Below are positions 48,612 to 61,030 of a DNA stretch of 64,000 nt, piece by piece. Within the stretch, counting starts at the first letter, position 1. Every line of letters begins with the position of its first letter. This stretch comes from Voacanga thouarsii (lineage: Eukaryota > Streptophyta > Magnoliopsida > Gentianales > Apocynaceae). Both the position numbers and the translations under genes were made by a program. The notes beneath the pieces are model-generated. The model was not told the origin of the DNA. It did no database searches and saw only the letters and a list, made by a program, of their open reading frames with translations. The stretch covers positions 186,001-250,000 of the forward strand of contig JANUWF010002124.1 in the NCBI GenBank assembly GCA_026120185.1, given 5' to 3'.

Positions 48612-50399
48612 AACTCCCACTTGCACTAGAGCCAATCATTCGTGTATCTAATACCGAATGACTCAACATGCCAATCTTGTTTCTTTTGGAATAGTACTTT
48701 TGTAAGCGGATCAGCTAAGTTCTTATTCATGGGAACTCTCCCTATATTTATTTCCTTAGCTGCTTCAGAAGCGGCTATGTACTCAGCTTCCGTTGTAGAG
48801 TTGGTAATAATATCTTGTTTGGAACCTTTCCAACTTATTGCCCCTTCGCACAACGTAAACACGTAGTCGGATTGTGATTTGAAATCATCTTTATCAGACT
48901 AAAAACTGGCATCAGTATGCCCATTTATTTTCAAATCGCCTACTCCATATACTAAGAACCTATCCTTAGTCCTTTGTAAGTACTTAAGGATGTTCTTTAT
49001 AGCCGCCCAATGACCTTCACTAGGGTAGGATTGGTATCTACTCGTCAAACTGAGAGCACAAGATACCTCAGACCTAGTATATAGCATAGCATACATGATA
49101 GATCCAAGTACCGAGACATATAGAATCTTACTCATGTGATCCCTTTCAACTTGTGTCTTAGGAGACATCGACTTTAAAAGACTTACACCATGTGACATGG
49201 GTAAGAATCACTTTTTGGATTGATCTATGCTAAACCTCTTTAGGACTTTATCTATGTTTGTAGATTGTGAAAGATCAGGCAACCTTTTGGATCTATCTCT
49301 ATAGATCCTTATTCCAAGAATATAGGTTGCTTCTCCAAGGTCTTTCATGGAGAATTATTTGGACAACCAAATTTTAACCGTTTGCAAGACAGGTATATCG
49401 TTTCCTATTAGCAACATGTCATCTACATAAAGTAATACGAAAACGATTGCACTCCCACGAACCTTCTTGTATACACAAGGCTTATCCATATTTTGAATGA
49501 AACCAAAGTCTTTGATTGTTTCATGAGAACGGATGTTCCAACTCCTAGAAGTTTGCTTAAGTCCATAAATAGTCATTTGTAGCTTACACACCTTTATGCC
49601 ATCACTAGATATGAAACCCTCAGGTAGTGTCATATACACTTCCTTAGTCAAATTTCTAACTAGGAAAGCTATGTTTACATCTATTTGTCAAATCTCATAA
49701 TCATAATAAGCAGCAATGGCTAGAAGTATCTTGATGGATTTTAACATGGCTACTAGCGAGAAGGTTTCATCATAGTCAATACCATGTTGCTGACGATAAC
49801 CTTTCGCCACTAGTCGTGTTTTATAGGTAACTAAGTAACCATCCATATCTGTTTTCTTCTTGAAAATCCACTTGCACCCAATAGGTTTAATTCCTTTGGG
49901 TGGTTCAACTAAAGTCCATACTTGGTTGTCATACATGGAATCTATCTCTGACTTCATGGCCTCAAGCCATTTGCTAGATTCTGAACTATTCAGAACAGCC
50001 TTGTAGGTAGTAGACTCATCTTCATCTATAAGTAATACGTCATTGTGATCACTAATTAGAAATCTATATCTCTCAGGTGCCACACGTGTCCTACTAGATC
50101 TACGAGGTTCTTGTGTATCAGAAGGTTCATCTATTCTCTCAATAGATGTGGGGTTAGATGGTTTATCCTTATTTGTTTGGTCTTCATGAACTTCACTAAG
50201 TTCAATCTTACTCCCGCTGTCCCTCTTGAGCATGTGCTCATTCTCTAAGAAGACAGGATGCTTTGAAACAAATAATTTATTTTCGGAGGTTAGATAGAAG
50301 TAATATCTGAAAGATGCTTTCGGATATCCAACAAACAAACACTAGTTAGACTTACTATCAAGTGGCCTTTTCACAAAGGCAGGACCACCCCATCCATAC
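48612..50399 (-). pseudogene. RT and RNase H of A4, with internal deletion
   Basis: Read from right to left: integrase C-terminus (GYPKASFRYYFYLTSENK near 50330), linker, QVWTLVEPPKGIKPIGCKW near 49935-49880, GIDYDETFSLVAMLKSIK near 49780-49735, EVYMTLPEGF near 49640, IYGLKQTSRSWN near 49570-49530, YVDD intact at 49418-49429, ILGIRIYRDRSKRL near 49320-49280 and GSIMYAML near 49110. RNase H: GHTDASF near 48910, SKQDIITNSTTEAEYIAASEAAKEI to about 48760, then directly NIGRVPMNKNLADPLTK. The CDN-type catalytic block and the RSKHI helix usually between these are deleted (about 50 residues). Ends before the PPT. Confidence 0.88.
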
Positions 50400-52352
50400 T
50401 CACAAGTGAGACAACTTTGGTCTCTTACCAAAGAACATCTCAAATGAGATAGTATCAACCGATTTTGTTGGTACTCTGTTTAGTATATAAACAGAAGTTT
50501 CTAGTGCATGCCACCAAAATGATTTTAGTAGGTCTGCAGAAGCCATCATGATTCGTACCATGTCTAGAAGGGTTCGATTCCTTCTCTCAGATACACCGTT
50601 ATGTTGAGGTGTATGCGGTAGAGTCCCTTGAGATAATATCCCATTATCTCTAAGATAATTCAGAAACTCTTGGCTCAAGTATTTCCCTCCTCGATCAGAT
50701 CTTAGAGTCCTAATATTTTTGCCAAATGGTCTCTCTATTTCATTCTTGATGTCTTTGAACCTTTCAAATGCCTCAGATTTGTATTTCATTAAATACACAT
50801 ACTTGTATCGTGTGAAGTCATCGATAAAAGTTATGAAATAGTTGTAACCTCCACTTGCTTGTATTGACATTGGGCCACATCCATCAGAATGTATGAGTTC
50901 TAATAACTCTTTGGCCCTTTCACCTTTTCCTAGAAAAGGAGTTTTAGACATTTTACCTAGTAAACAAGACTCGCATGTGCCATATAATTCGTAATCAAAT
51001 GACCCTAAGTCACTATGCTTGTGCAACTTAGTAATACGTTTTTCGTTTGCATGGCCAAAACGACAATGCCATAAGTAAGAAGTGTTAAAGTTATCTATCT
51101 TAGGTTTCTTATTATTTATATTGAGAACTAGATTATCCAAGTCTAGAACATATAAACCATTAACCAAAGTTGCTGAACAATAGTGAATATCATTCATTGA
51201 AAAAGAACAACATTTATTCTTAAATATTAAATGAAATCCACAAAAGTCTAAACATGCAATTGAGATAATATTTTTCATTAAAACTGGTACATAATAACAG
51301 TTTTGCAGTTCTAGAATTAATCCTGAAGGCAGATTCAGCTCGTATGTCCCCACAGCAAGTGCAGCAACCTTTGCCACATTTGCAGTACGTAGGTCCACAT
51401 CACCTTTCTCTAGCCTTCTACTACTCTTTAGCCCCTGCAAGTTATTGCACAAATGAGATCCACATCCGGTATCTAATACCCATATCTTATTTTTAAAGGC
51501 AGTATTTATGTCAATCATAAACATACCTGGAGAAGAAGTTGAAGTGCTTGTAAGCTTCTCCTTCTGCTTTTCGGCCTTGATAGTCTCCATGTAGGCTTTG
51601 CAGTTGCGCCTCCAATGGCCCATCTTCCCACAATGATGACATGGGCCCTTGGTAGCTGCAACCTTCTTGTTCACTCTATCTTTGGGCTTCATGGGAGCTT
51701 TCTTCTTCTTCTTTTGAACTTTCTTCTTAGATGAGGAAGATTCTACCATTAAAACTGCATTGGAATCCTTCTTTATGGAAGACTCCGCAGTTTTGAGAAG
51801 ATTGGTCAATTCAGGAATGGTGGACATAATCTTGTTCATCTGATAGCTAATCACAAAATGTGAGAAACTATTAGGCAAGGTTTGTTGAATTAAGTCAACA
51901 TTTAAGTCATGATCCATTGCAAACCCGAGAGATCCAAGTTTCCCGATCAAGCCCAGCATCTTCAACCCATGAGTGGCCATAGAAGAACCCTCTGCCATTT
52001 TGCAACGAAATAGTTGCTTCGAGATCTCTTATCTCTCAGTTCTGGTTTGGGCATCAAACAGCTTTCGAAGATGTAAAATGATCGATTGAGCATCCATATG
52101 CTCGTGTTGTTTTTGTAACTCAGGAGTCATGGATGCTAGCATAATACATGATGCTGTATCACTATCCTCCTTGTGCCTTCTATGGACAGCATGAGCATCT
52201 TGGGCTGGTGGTGGTGGAATAGGAGCATCTAGCACGTAGAGTAACTTTTCCGATTTGAGAACGATTCTCAAATTTATATGCCAGTCAATATAGTTTCATT
52301 CGATTAACTTGTTAGTTTCCATGATGCTACGTAAGTTCAAGTTCGTTGACAT
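50400..52352 (-). pseudogene. Gag, protease and integrase of A4
   Basis: Start ATG at 52352 (M-S-T-N-L-N-L). An early stop near 52310 and TAA at about 52028 split Gag. From 51998 to 50400 a single 532-codon frame runs from Gag C-terminus to integrase: zinc knuckle CHHCGKMGHWRRNC (51600-51641), protease VLDTGCGSHLCNN near 51490-51450, GAG-pre-integrase WHCRFGHANE and CESCLLGKM, then the integrase core HSDGCGPM, LRSDRGGKYLS and NGVSERRNRTLL, with the DD35E spacing intact. This is the longest open stretch in the window and suggests A4 is younger than A2 or A3. Integrase joins cDNA ends to the target; here it lacks a full polyprotein. Confidence 0.92.
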
Positions 52353-54088
52353 GATGCAAGTGACCTAGATATAAAGATAGAGAATATTAGCTACTTGTTT
52401 ATGCATATGATATGCAAATAATTAAGACTTTAATTAAGCGCATTTTTACTCATCTATTTTACTTAAACCAATAGCCCCCACAATTGATTCAAGAAAAGCC
52501 CGTTGGAAGCTTTCGTAGTGGACCAGCATCCAAATTCCTCAAGAATAACCTTGGGGTTACCCAACAAGCCACCCTTGAGTTCATTAGTAGTTATCCAATA
52601 CCAATTACATCGTATGTAACTACCAGATCATTGGGTGATTAACAACTTTTAATCTTAAAGCCTTTTGGGCTACCCCAACTTTTTCTCTAAATTTCTTTAT
52701 GCTTGAGCTAGCCCAACTGGGATAAAGAATTTAGTTAAACCCGACCAATCAATCAGGAATTTAACTCTAAAGTTTGAACATGCCTGATGTGAAGTAGCCT
52801 TAGGTTTGCCTAAGAACCTAGTCTCGAAATAGGACTCTTGTTATTACTATATTAACGAAAGGAATTAGGTTCAATATTAATTGGGGGATTTATTCCTTTT
52901 AGTGATTTCATTAAATAACATGCTTAAAATCAATAAATCACATAATTGATAATCATGGTAATAAAGCGATTACGTAGTATGGTTTTGAACTTTTACCCTA
53001 AATTAATTTCTTTGAGCTATAAAAGAAATTAATATAGTTAACCCTATGTGTTCATGCATGATTTAAGTAGAAGTTCTTATTTCCTTGCCTTATTTTGGTT
53101 TCCATCTCTAGAATAGAATAATTCTACTCCTATCTAACCTATATAAACTAATTACATAATTTCCTAAAAAGAGAAAACCTCGAGTTACATTCGAGGGGAG
53201 TTAGATGAGAAGAGAATTACATAATAATTCTAGAGAAGGCAGGACGCACAGGCTCTATTTCATAACACCAAAACTGTAAAATGCATGAATAGATATAATT
53301 AGTTTTTGTCCATAACCATCCACCATGCCATTGACTATGCTTAAACAAAATAAATATATACTTTTATCATGCCAAAATCACTATTTTGGAAAGACAAAAC
53401 AGAATTCTAAAATCACCATTTTAGAAAGATAGACTAATTTTAGATTTTCAAAATCATTATTTTGAAAAATAAAATTGTTTGTCTCAAAACTAATTTTTAG
53501 AGAATGCTTTTGGGTCCCGTCTCGCAACGATGACGACAGTCCCACTAGCTGGTTTGAAGGCCAGAGCCTAACTGGTGCCGTTTTGAAGGCCAAAGCCGAC
53601 GTCGGCTCTGGTCTTTCTTCCAAAAATGATTTTTGGACAAGTAGCCTAGGTGGCCGGCGCCGCTTGTGTTCTACAATAATTGGGTGATTCTTCAAAAACT
53701 TCCAAAAACTTTTTCTGGTGCTTTCTTCTTTTGCAAATTTTTAGTTAGAACAATTCTCAGCTGTATTTTCTATTTTGAAGCTATAAACAACAACCAATTT
53801 GTGTTTAAACAAAATCAAAAACGAAAAATTAAGATCAAACGGAGGACAACATCCATGTTGCAGAAAAACGTTTTTCTTGCAAAAATTTTCAGCACAAAAG
53901 AAAGCATCTTTTCGAAATACGCTGTAACTTTTACACAATCATATTGTGCTACAGACCCAACCCATATAGATCGAAACAATTTTGACTTGAGTGAAATCGA
54001 TTTTAACAGCAAACAAAGACAAACATGAAAGCAGTTTTTCATGCTAAAACAATATCTGTGGACCACACATAGCATGTCTTTGATACCC
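52353..54088 (-). mobile_element. Family A leader and PBS (A4)
   Basis: Minus-strand leader homologous to the others, with PBS GGTATCAAAGAC on the minus strand (54076-54087) next to the LTR end at 54089. The leader palindrome is at 53594-53607 and a further CGGCGCCG at 53655-53662. ORFs here are in non-coding leader and not conserved in frame. Confidence 0.82.
53594..53607 (-). other. Leader palindrome (A4 copy)
   Basis: AGCCGACGTCGGCT, a perfect 14-nt palindrome. Compared with A2/A3 (AGCCGGTGCCGGCT) positions 6 and 9 changed together (G-C to A-T) and the centre T-G became C-G. Confidence 0.5.
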
Positions 54089-54842
54089 TGCTGGTTATCT
54101 CGGGCTCATATCTTATATGGCGCAGTAAAAAATATAATGAGATACCCTCCCAGGACCTGTCTATGTGTGGAAAACAAGACATAAAGTGAGTAAATGTAAC
54201 AGCTTTTACCTTTAGGTGATCGTCCGAAGAACAAAATTTTCTTCTTCGAGTTGAGGCACGATCTATCAATCCTCGTGATCAACCTCCACGTGAGTTGAAC
54301 GTCTAACCACTATAATCACAGTGTGTGATTATCTCTAATAGAAATCCACACAGAGGATACACTAAAGCACCAAAATTTCCTGTGCTAGCAGAAACAATAA
54401 TGGCGGATAGGGTTCTCTTTCAAGATCAAATCAAGAGAGAAGAAGAAGAGAAGGTTTATGTGGCTGTTATATCATCATAAAACCGAAAATTCACAGAAAA
54501 TCTGGAATTCTAAAATTAATTGAGGTCCCTATTTTTAATTGGAAACATTAAGTTCTCACAATTACAACTTAGACCACAAATTATAACTAATTATAATTTA
54601 TCCACACTACTTCTGTTTCTCTCAATTATCCCCACAATGTTATCAAATAATATCTTGAGTATATAATCCTCTATTGTGTGTGACCTATTAGGTTTCCCAG
54701 CCAATTGGTAGAGAACATGAATTAATTCAAACGTCTTTGAAATTAATAATACATAATTAATTATAATTAATCCTATTAATTCTAATCCAGATTTGTATAT
54801 TAATTCTTCAATTAATAAACCCATATTCCCAGATCATGAGAG
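54089..54842 (-). mobile_element. Family A 5' LTR of A4, partial
   Basis: The LTR 3' end region from TGCTGGTTATCTC (reversed end) to CCCAGATCATGAGAG. At about 54842 it jumps to a different LTR copy that begins AGTTGTATGTCTAACC. Confidence 0.82.
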
Positions 54843-55515
54843 TTGTATGTCTAACCACTATAATCACGGTGTGTGAGTATCTCTAATAGAAATCCACACG
54901 GAGGATCACACTCAAGCACCATGATTTTCTGTGCTAGCAGAAAACAACAATGGTGGTGGGAGTTTATCTTATTCTTTGTATTTCCCAAAACCAGAGAAAG
55001 AAGAAAAAGAAGAAGAGTCTTGGTGTTCTTCTTGAGAACCACACAAAAGAGAGTGAGTGAAGAGAACAAAAGATCATCTCCTTCTCTCTTATGTGTTCAT
55101 TGGTTTTATAGAGTTGTTTTCATGTGACTCTTTGTCTTCCACTAGGGTTATATCACATATAACCAAAAAGCCACTACAAAAACAAATATGAGAATTCCAA
55201 AAAAATAATTGCACCTCTCCAATTATAGAACACATCAAGTTCTCAGAATTACAAATTGGCCCAACAATTAGAACTAATTATAATTTCGCCACATCAACTT
55301 CTCTTCCTCGCTATAAACCCCACTATGTTATCAAATAACATCTTCAGTATATAGTCATCTTTTGTGTGTGACCTATTAGGTTTCCTGGTCAATTGGTGGC
55401 GAACATGAGTTACTCCAAACGTCTTTGAGATTAATAATCCTTAATTAATTAGAATTAATCCTATTAATTCTATTCATGATTGGTTTATTAATTCATCAAT
55501 TAATAAACCCATATT
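54843..55515 (-). mobile_element. Family A LTR fragment, left arm of an inverted repeat
   Basis: A subfamily variant of the LTR (AACAACAATGGTGGTGG, CACATATAACCAAAAAGCC, AATTGCACCTCTCCAATTA). Its closest relative is the plus-strand segment 56640-57325, of which it is the reverse complement. Ends near AATAAACCCATATTTC. Confidence 0.78.
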
Positions 55516-55838
55516 TCTCACAATTACATCAAGTTCAATAATTGAAATTGGAAACATCAAGTTCTCACAAGTACAACTTGTACCACAAATTATAACTAAT
55601 TATAATTTGTCCACAACTACATCTCTTTCTCTCAATTAACCCCACAATGTTATCAAATAACATCTTGAGTATATAATCCTCTATTGTTTGTGACCTATTA
55701 GGTTTCCCAGTCAATTGGTAGAGAACATGAATTAATCCAAACGTCTTTGAGATTAACAATCCACAATTAATTAGAATTAATCCTATTAATTCTAATCAAG
55801 ATTGGTTTAATAATTTATCACGCAAGTGTTCATGAAGT
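55516..55838 (-). mobile_element. Family A LTR fragment, standard subfamily
   Basis: From TTGGAAACATCAAGTTC to AATAATTTATCA, like 47380-47660, followed by CGCAAGTGTTCATGAAGT and then the opposite-strand LTR. It lacks the LTR part around GGTATCTAGC. Confidence 0.72.
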
Positions 55839-57553
55839 TCCTAGTACAACACTGTGTTAAGTAAATCATGATAGAGATCATGATATGAGATTCCTACTAC
55901 ACTGTATATTGTTAGTACGTAAATAGTCCCTAGTCATAGTATTAATAAGACAGGACATCATTAATATGTTAAGACTAGCATGTGTTAAGACTTCCTGATT
56001 TGACCAGGCGGTGGTTCTCATATCCGTGAGTATTGAGATACTCAAAGTTAACACGTCGATGCTTGTTAGTGGAACAAGTTTATTGGATGACCTAGCTATG
56101 AGATAATCACAGGGATAATTATTTAGTGCTAGTGATATAATCTCAATAAAGCAAACGTGCAAGTATCCTTAGACTTGAGATCTCAAGGTACTTTATTGGC
56201 TGAGCCTTGTACTTTGATTCCAATCTCTGAAGCTCGATCGAGAGCTATATATGGGATGGATATTAGGTACATTGTAAGGTAAAAAAAAGTAGTTGAGAGG
56301 GTCAATAAAGGATTCACCACTCCAAAGAGTAGGGGTGAATATCTCACGGACACTTGTAGAAATTACTACTCAAGCAGTCCTTGGCCAAAGCGTATGGGTA
56401 TTGGAAATAATTCTAATTGATGCACATCTAGAGTAGTGGGTTCTTGGTGCCGGTATAGTTGTATTCGTGCCAGAATTAATATATACTCTGGAGGGAATTG
56501 GCACTAATTCCGTACTCTAAACAGAATGAGATATTGTATGCTGAAATGAGTTAATTGCACTGTAGTTTGTTATTGAAGGGTTCATGTCAAGCCACTTGAC
56601 TTCCAAGACTCTTAGGTGGTCATGATGTGTTGCTAGATACCGCTCATGATCTAGGAATATGAGTTTATTAATTGATGAATTAAAAAACCAATCCTGATTA
56701 GAATTAATAGGATTAATTCTAATTAATTAAGGATTGTTAATCTCAAAGACGTTTGGATTAATTCATGTTCGCTACCAATTGACCGGGAAACCTAATAGGT
56801 CACAAACAAAAGAGGAATATATACTGAAGATGTTATTTGATAACATAGTGGGGTTTATTGCGAGGAAGAGAAGTTAATGTGGCCAAATTATAATTAGTTC
56901 TTATTGTTGGGCCAATTTGTAATTCTGAGAACTTGATGTGTTCCAATTACAATTGGAGAGGTGCAATTATTTTTTTGGAATTTTCAGATTTGTTTTTGTA
57001 GTGGCTTTTTGGTTATATGTGATATAACCCTAGTGGAAGACAAAGAGTCAATTGAAAACAACTCTACAAAACCAAGGGACACACAAGAGAGAAGGAGATG
57101 ATCTTTTGTTCTCTTCACTCTCTCTCTTTCGTGTGGTTCTCAAGAAGAACACCATGACTTTTCTTCTTTCTTTGGTTTTGGGAAATGCGAAGAACATGAA
57201 AATGTCCAACCACCATTGTTGTTTTCTGCTAGCATAGAAAATCTTGGTGCTTGAGTATGATCCTCCATGTGGATTTCTGTTAGAGATAATTACACACCGT
57301 GATTATAGTGGTTAGACATACAACTCTCGTGGTGATTCTTGAAGCGGATTGCTGGATCGCGCCACAATTATCATACTTGAAGAAGGAAAGTTTTATTTTA
57401 CATAGAAACAAAGAAAGTTAAAAACTGTTATCTTTATTTCTTTGTTTTCATGTATATGTCTTGTTTTCCACACACATATATGCGAATCCTGGGATGGTAT
57501 CTTATTTTAATTCTTCTGTTGCGCTGTATATGATACATGTGAGATACCCAACA
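55839..57553 (+). mobile_element. Family A LTR, plus strand, missing its first ~140 bp
   Basis: Starts within the LTR at TCCTAGTACAACACTGTG and runs to GAGATACCCAACA at 57553. It contains the variant subfamily block that mirrors 54843-55515. No PBS follows; the next base starts another LTR fragment. Confidence 0.8.
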
Positions 57554-58640
57554 AGTAGTTGAGTGTATCAATAAATAATTCACCTCTCCTAATAGTAGGG
57601 GCGAATATCTTAAGGCCACCTCTTGGAATTACTGCTCGTGAAATCCTTATCCAAGGTGATTGTGTATTGAAAACAGTTCTAATTAATACATATGTAGAAT
57701 AGTGGATTTATGGTACAAGTACTACTACATTCGAGCCAGAATTAATTTATATTCTGGAGTGAGTTGGCACTAATTTCTACTCCAAACCGAATGAGATATT
57801 GTATAGTGAAATGAGTTTATTGTACTATTGATTGTTATTGAAGGGTTCATGTCAAGCTACTTAACTTTCTACACTCTTGGGTGGTCATGATGTGTTGCTA
57901 GATACCTCTCATAATCTGATGAGTATGGGTTTATTAATTGATGAATTAATAAACCAATCCTGATTAGAATTAACAAGTTAATTCTAGATTATTAAGGATT
58001 ATTAATCTCAAAGACATTTCGATTAATTAATATTTTGCTACCAATTGACTGGGAAATCTAATAGGTTACACATAATAGATTATCATATACTTCAGATGTT
58101 ATTTGATAACGTTGTGGAGTTACTTGTGAGATGTAGAAGTTTTTTGGGCCAAGTTATAATTGCTTATAATTTCTGAGCCAAATTGTAATTTTGAGAACAC
58201 GTAGGTTCCAATTACAATTAAAGAATTCAAATTCTGTTAGAATTCACAAGACCTATGATCAGCCGTGATTTCTAGGATTTTCCTTGGAGAATATGACGTA
58301 GTTGTTTGATCTCAAACTTACATAGAAAAATTGTATCTCTCTCGAATTTTGAGACATATGACTTTTCCCTTCTCTTCTCTGTGAGATACCCTAGCCACCA
58401 AGAAATTCTCCTAGCAAAGAATTTTTGTTTCCTTGAGAGCAAACCTCGTGTGGATACTATTAGAGCTAACCTCACACTGAGATTGGAGTGGCTCGTCTTG
58501 GACGCTGGTGTAGACTTTTTTTGAACGAGTGTATCTGGATCGCGCATCAATCATTCAACAAGAAAGAAATATTTTGAACGACATAGGTAACACCTGTGGT
58601 TGTTCTTTTGCTCATTTAAATCATATGTATGTGATCATGT
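57554..58640 (+). mobile_element. Family A-related LTR fragment, diverged
   Basis: Begins in mid-LTR (AGTAGTTGAGTGTATCAATAAATAATTCACC) and is alignable through TCCTGATTAGAATTAACAAG and the CTCACACTGAGATT block to the GGATCGCGCATCAA block near 58540. After about 58640 homology fades. Confidence 0.65.
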
Positions 58641-61030
58641 GCTGGGTTTTCTGTTTTTTTCGTTGCTATAATATTATCGCATTATTGAAATCCCTTCACT
58701 TTCGAAGATGCAGAACACTTGGGGAATTTTTCTCCCTAAAGCTGGGGCCAGATGAAGCTAGGTTGCAACTGGTTCACATTCTCCATGCCTTAGCCAATTT
58801 TGATGTTTGTTGTTCCTAAAGCCATGACCAATTCTAGTAGCTAGTGGTTTAGGCTAATTTTGCGAGTTTGGGTTCCAGTTCAGGAATCTTAGAGATAATT
58901 TAGTCCTTTAAATTTCCTTTTAATTTTTCTTTGTTTTGGGGTCCCATACCGCACGAGGTTATTTTCTTAAAATGGTTTATTTATTGTGATATTTAATTTT
59001 GCATGAAAAATAGTTTGTAAAAACCACCTTAGTATTAAACAAGATTATATTAATTTTATTTTGTGATGTTTAATCCACTACTTTTTCACATAAGAATTAA
59101 AGGATAGAAAGAGTATGTAAGTTTACTTTTGAAGCATGGCTGTTTTATTTAATTTCGTGATCAAATGCACAAGTATTTTGATAAGTAAATTTTTTCCTAG
59201 ATAAAACAACTAAGAAAGAAGTTTTAAAATGTAACTAGGATATTTAAAATAAAATTTATGATTTATTATTCGAAAGGGTATTATCCTTGACATGGAGAAT
59301 ATTTTAAATTTTAGTGTTTTAAATTTATTTTCTAGAAAATGGTGTTAACTTAAGTAGTAAAAGTAAAAATTCATAGTTTATTCTCCTAAAGGATTTCATC
59401 GTTGACATAGAGAATAATGGTTGAATTTTTGGACTTTTACTAAAGTTAATGAAAACCAAATGTATTTTAAAGAACGCTTTTTTGACAACCTATTTTTCTT
59501 AAAAGATTAAATGCAAGAGGGATTCCAATAGACCTATGGCTTCTATCATGGATTCCTGTCAGAGATTGTGGTTATCCTCGTTGATGGGGCTAAATTGTGT
59601 CGATATTTTTCTAGTTGTTTGAGATTTTTTTATGATACTTTTCATACAATAACAAGTAAATTCACTTCCTACTTGATATTTTGCCTGTGGAAAGGGATTT
59701 TGGTGATTTTATGAAGAAATTATAGAATATAGAGCTGAATTATGCAAATTCAGATAAAATCCAGTGCTACCCATGATGAGGGAACCGGCCTCGGCTTAGT
59801 TCTGGAAGAATAGAGCAAAAATAGATAAGGAACTGGGCAAAAGAGAGTTGAACCAGGTGTGGTTGAAGCATGTAAACTGGCAACCGGCTCAACAAAAGAA
59901 GAAAAGAAGAAATTTTGTAAGAAAGCCGCAGGCGGCTAGGATCAAAGCCGTGACTGGCTTAGGAGGAAAATGTTAGAAAATCCACAACTGGCTTTACATA
60001 AACCGTGGCTAGCTTTCAAAGGAATTGAGACTAAAGCCACGGCCGGATTGAGGAAGAAGTCGGCTCAGGCAGTCGGCCTAGAGAAGGAAGATGAAGTTTT
60101 CACAAGGAACATGTCTTGAACAATGGCTCGGACTTGGGGCTGGCTTCAACAGCTTAACAAAGCAAAGAAATGGGTTCGTCTTAGCTTAGCATATTTAGTG
60201 CCTTAGGAAGGGCTCAATCAAAGAAGAGGCTTCACAGTAACTGGACTTCAGATGCGACTCGGCTCAATGGGTTTAATAGGCTTCAATACGGAAGAAAAAG
60301 ACAATGGCTTGGATTCTACAATGTCTTGGTAGCTTCAATAAAAGCAACAAGGACTTATCTCTAGTAGTTCTTGCCATGACTCCTTCAGCTTGAAGGAATA
60401 AAAAGAAAGAAATCAATGGCTTACACGATTAAAAATGGTGAACTTTGTGGATTTGTGGAAAATATCAAAAGCCCGTTAGAAAATTACTTATTTTCATCGT
60501 GGAACTTTTAGGAAATCTCTATAGCTATAAAGACAAGCCAAAAACATTCAAAACAGAGATGTACACAATAGGGGCTAATTCTTTCAATCATGTAATATTT
60601 TTAGGTATTCAAGAGAGGCAGACACAAATATCGAAAAGATGAATCACTCACTGAAAAGGAGAATCCACCGAGAATAGGAGCATTGCACAAAGAAGGGTTT
60701 CAATTGAAGAGGAAGAAGACTTGTCTATAAGTTATTTTCTTTTCTTGAATGATAATGAGATTAATGTTTTAATTGTATTTAGATGTTCTTCTTAAATTCG
60801 TAAGGTTGTATTGACTTTAGTTTTTAAATTAATTGGTTATTATTTATGGTATTTGCTTAATTGATTTGACTGATAAATCGAATGAATGTTTTACCTTTTC
60901 AAATGAACTTGAAAAATACAGTTTAGGCTGAGTTCAAGTTAGTTGATTTCATACTTGTTATGTCTTAGCTGGATTGCGAAAGAAGGTTAAGAAAAAGAAT
61001 TAAACTAATTTAAAGATTGGTTTATTTTGA
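58641..61030. other. Unassigned sequence with GC-rich palindromes
   Basis: No protein family recognised. GGGGTCCCATACCGCACGAGG near 58936 weakly recalls the leader block GAGACGGGACCC. An imperfect direct repeat (TTTATGATTTATTATTCGAAAGGG near 59260 and TTCATAGTTTATTCTCCTAAAGG near 59370, both followed by a GACAT.GAGAATA motif) is present. 59780-60080 has many short GCCG...GGCT inverted motifs. A purine tract AAAAAGGGGGGAAAG near 61030 could be a PPT. Likely retroelement leader or LTR of a family not otherwise present. Confidence 0.45.
59924..59937. other. Perfect inverted repeat AGCCGC-AG-GCGGCT
   Basis: The strongest of a run of similar motifs between 59780 and 60080 (AAGCCGTGACTGGCTT near 59946, AAACCGTGGCTAGCTTT near 60000, AAAGCCACGGCCGG near 60035). 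Confidence 0.5.

Larger units (their letters stand above)
46898..54842 (-). mobile_element. Family A retrotransposon, most complete copy (A4)
   Basis: Minus-strand element with 3' LTR 46898-48611, PPT 48612-48622, gag-pol 52352-48640, leader 54088-52353, PBS 54076-54087 and part of the 5' LTR from 54089. The 5' LTR is intact only to about 54842, where it switches to another LTR copy. The left edge abuts truncated pol of A3 without a visible target duplication. Confidence 0.85.

Noticed and set aside
58529..58819. 96-codon ORF as a host gene
   Set aside because: It starts inside an LTR fragment, shows no known domain or splice context and matches no other copy.
59260..59410. CRISPR-like or satellite array
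   Set aside because: Only two imperfect repeat units; no regular spacer pattern, and the genome type is eukaryotic.
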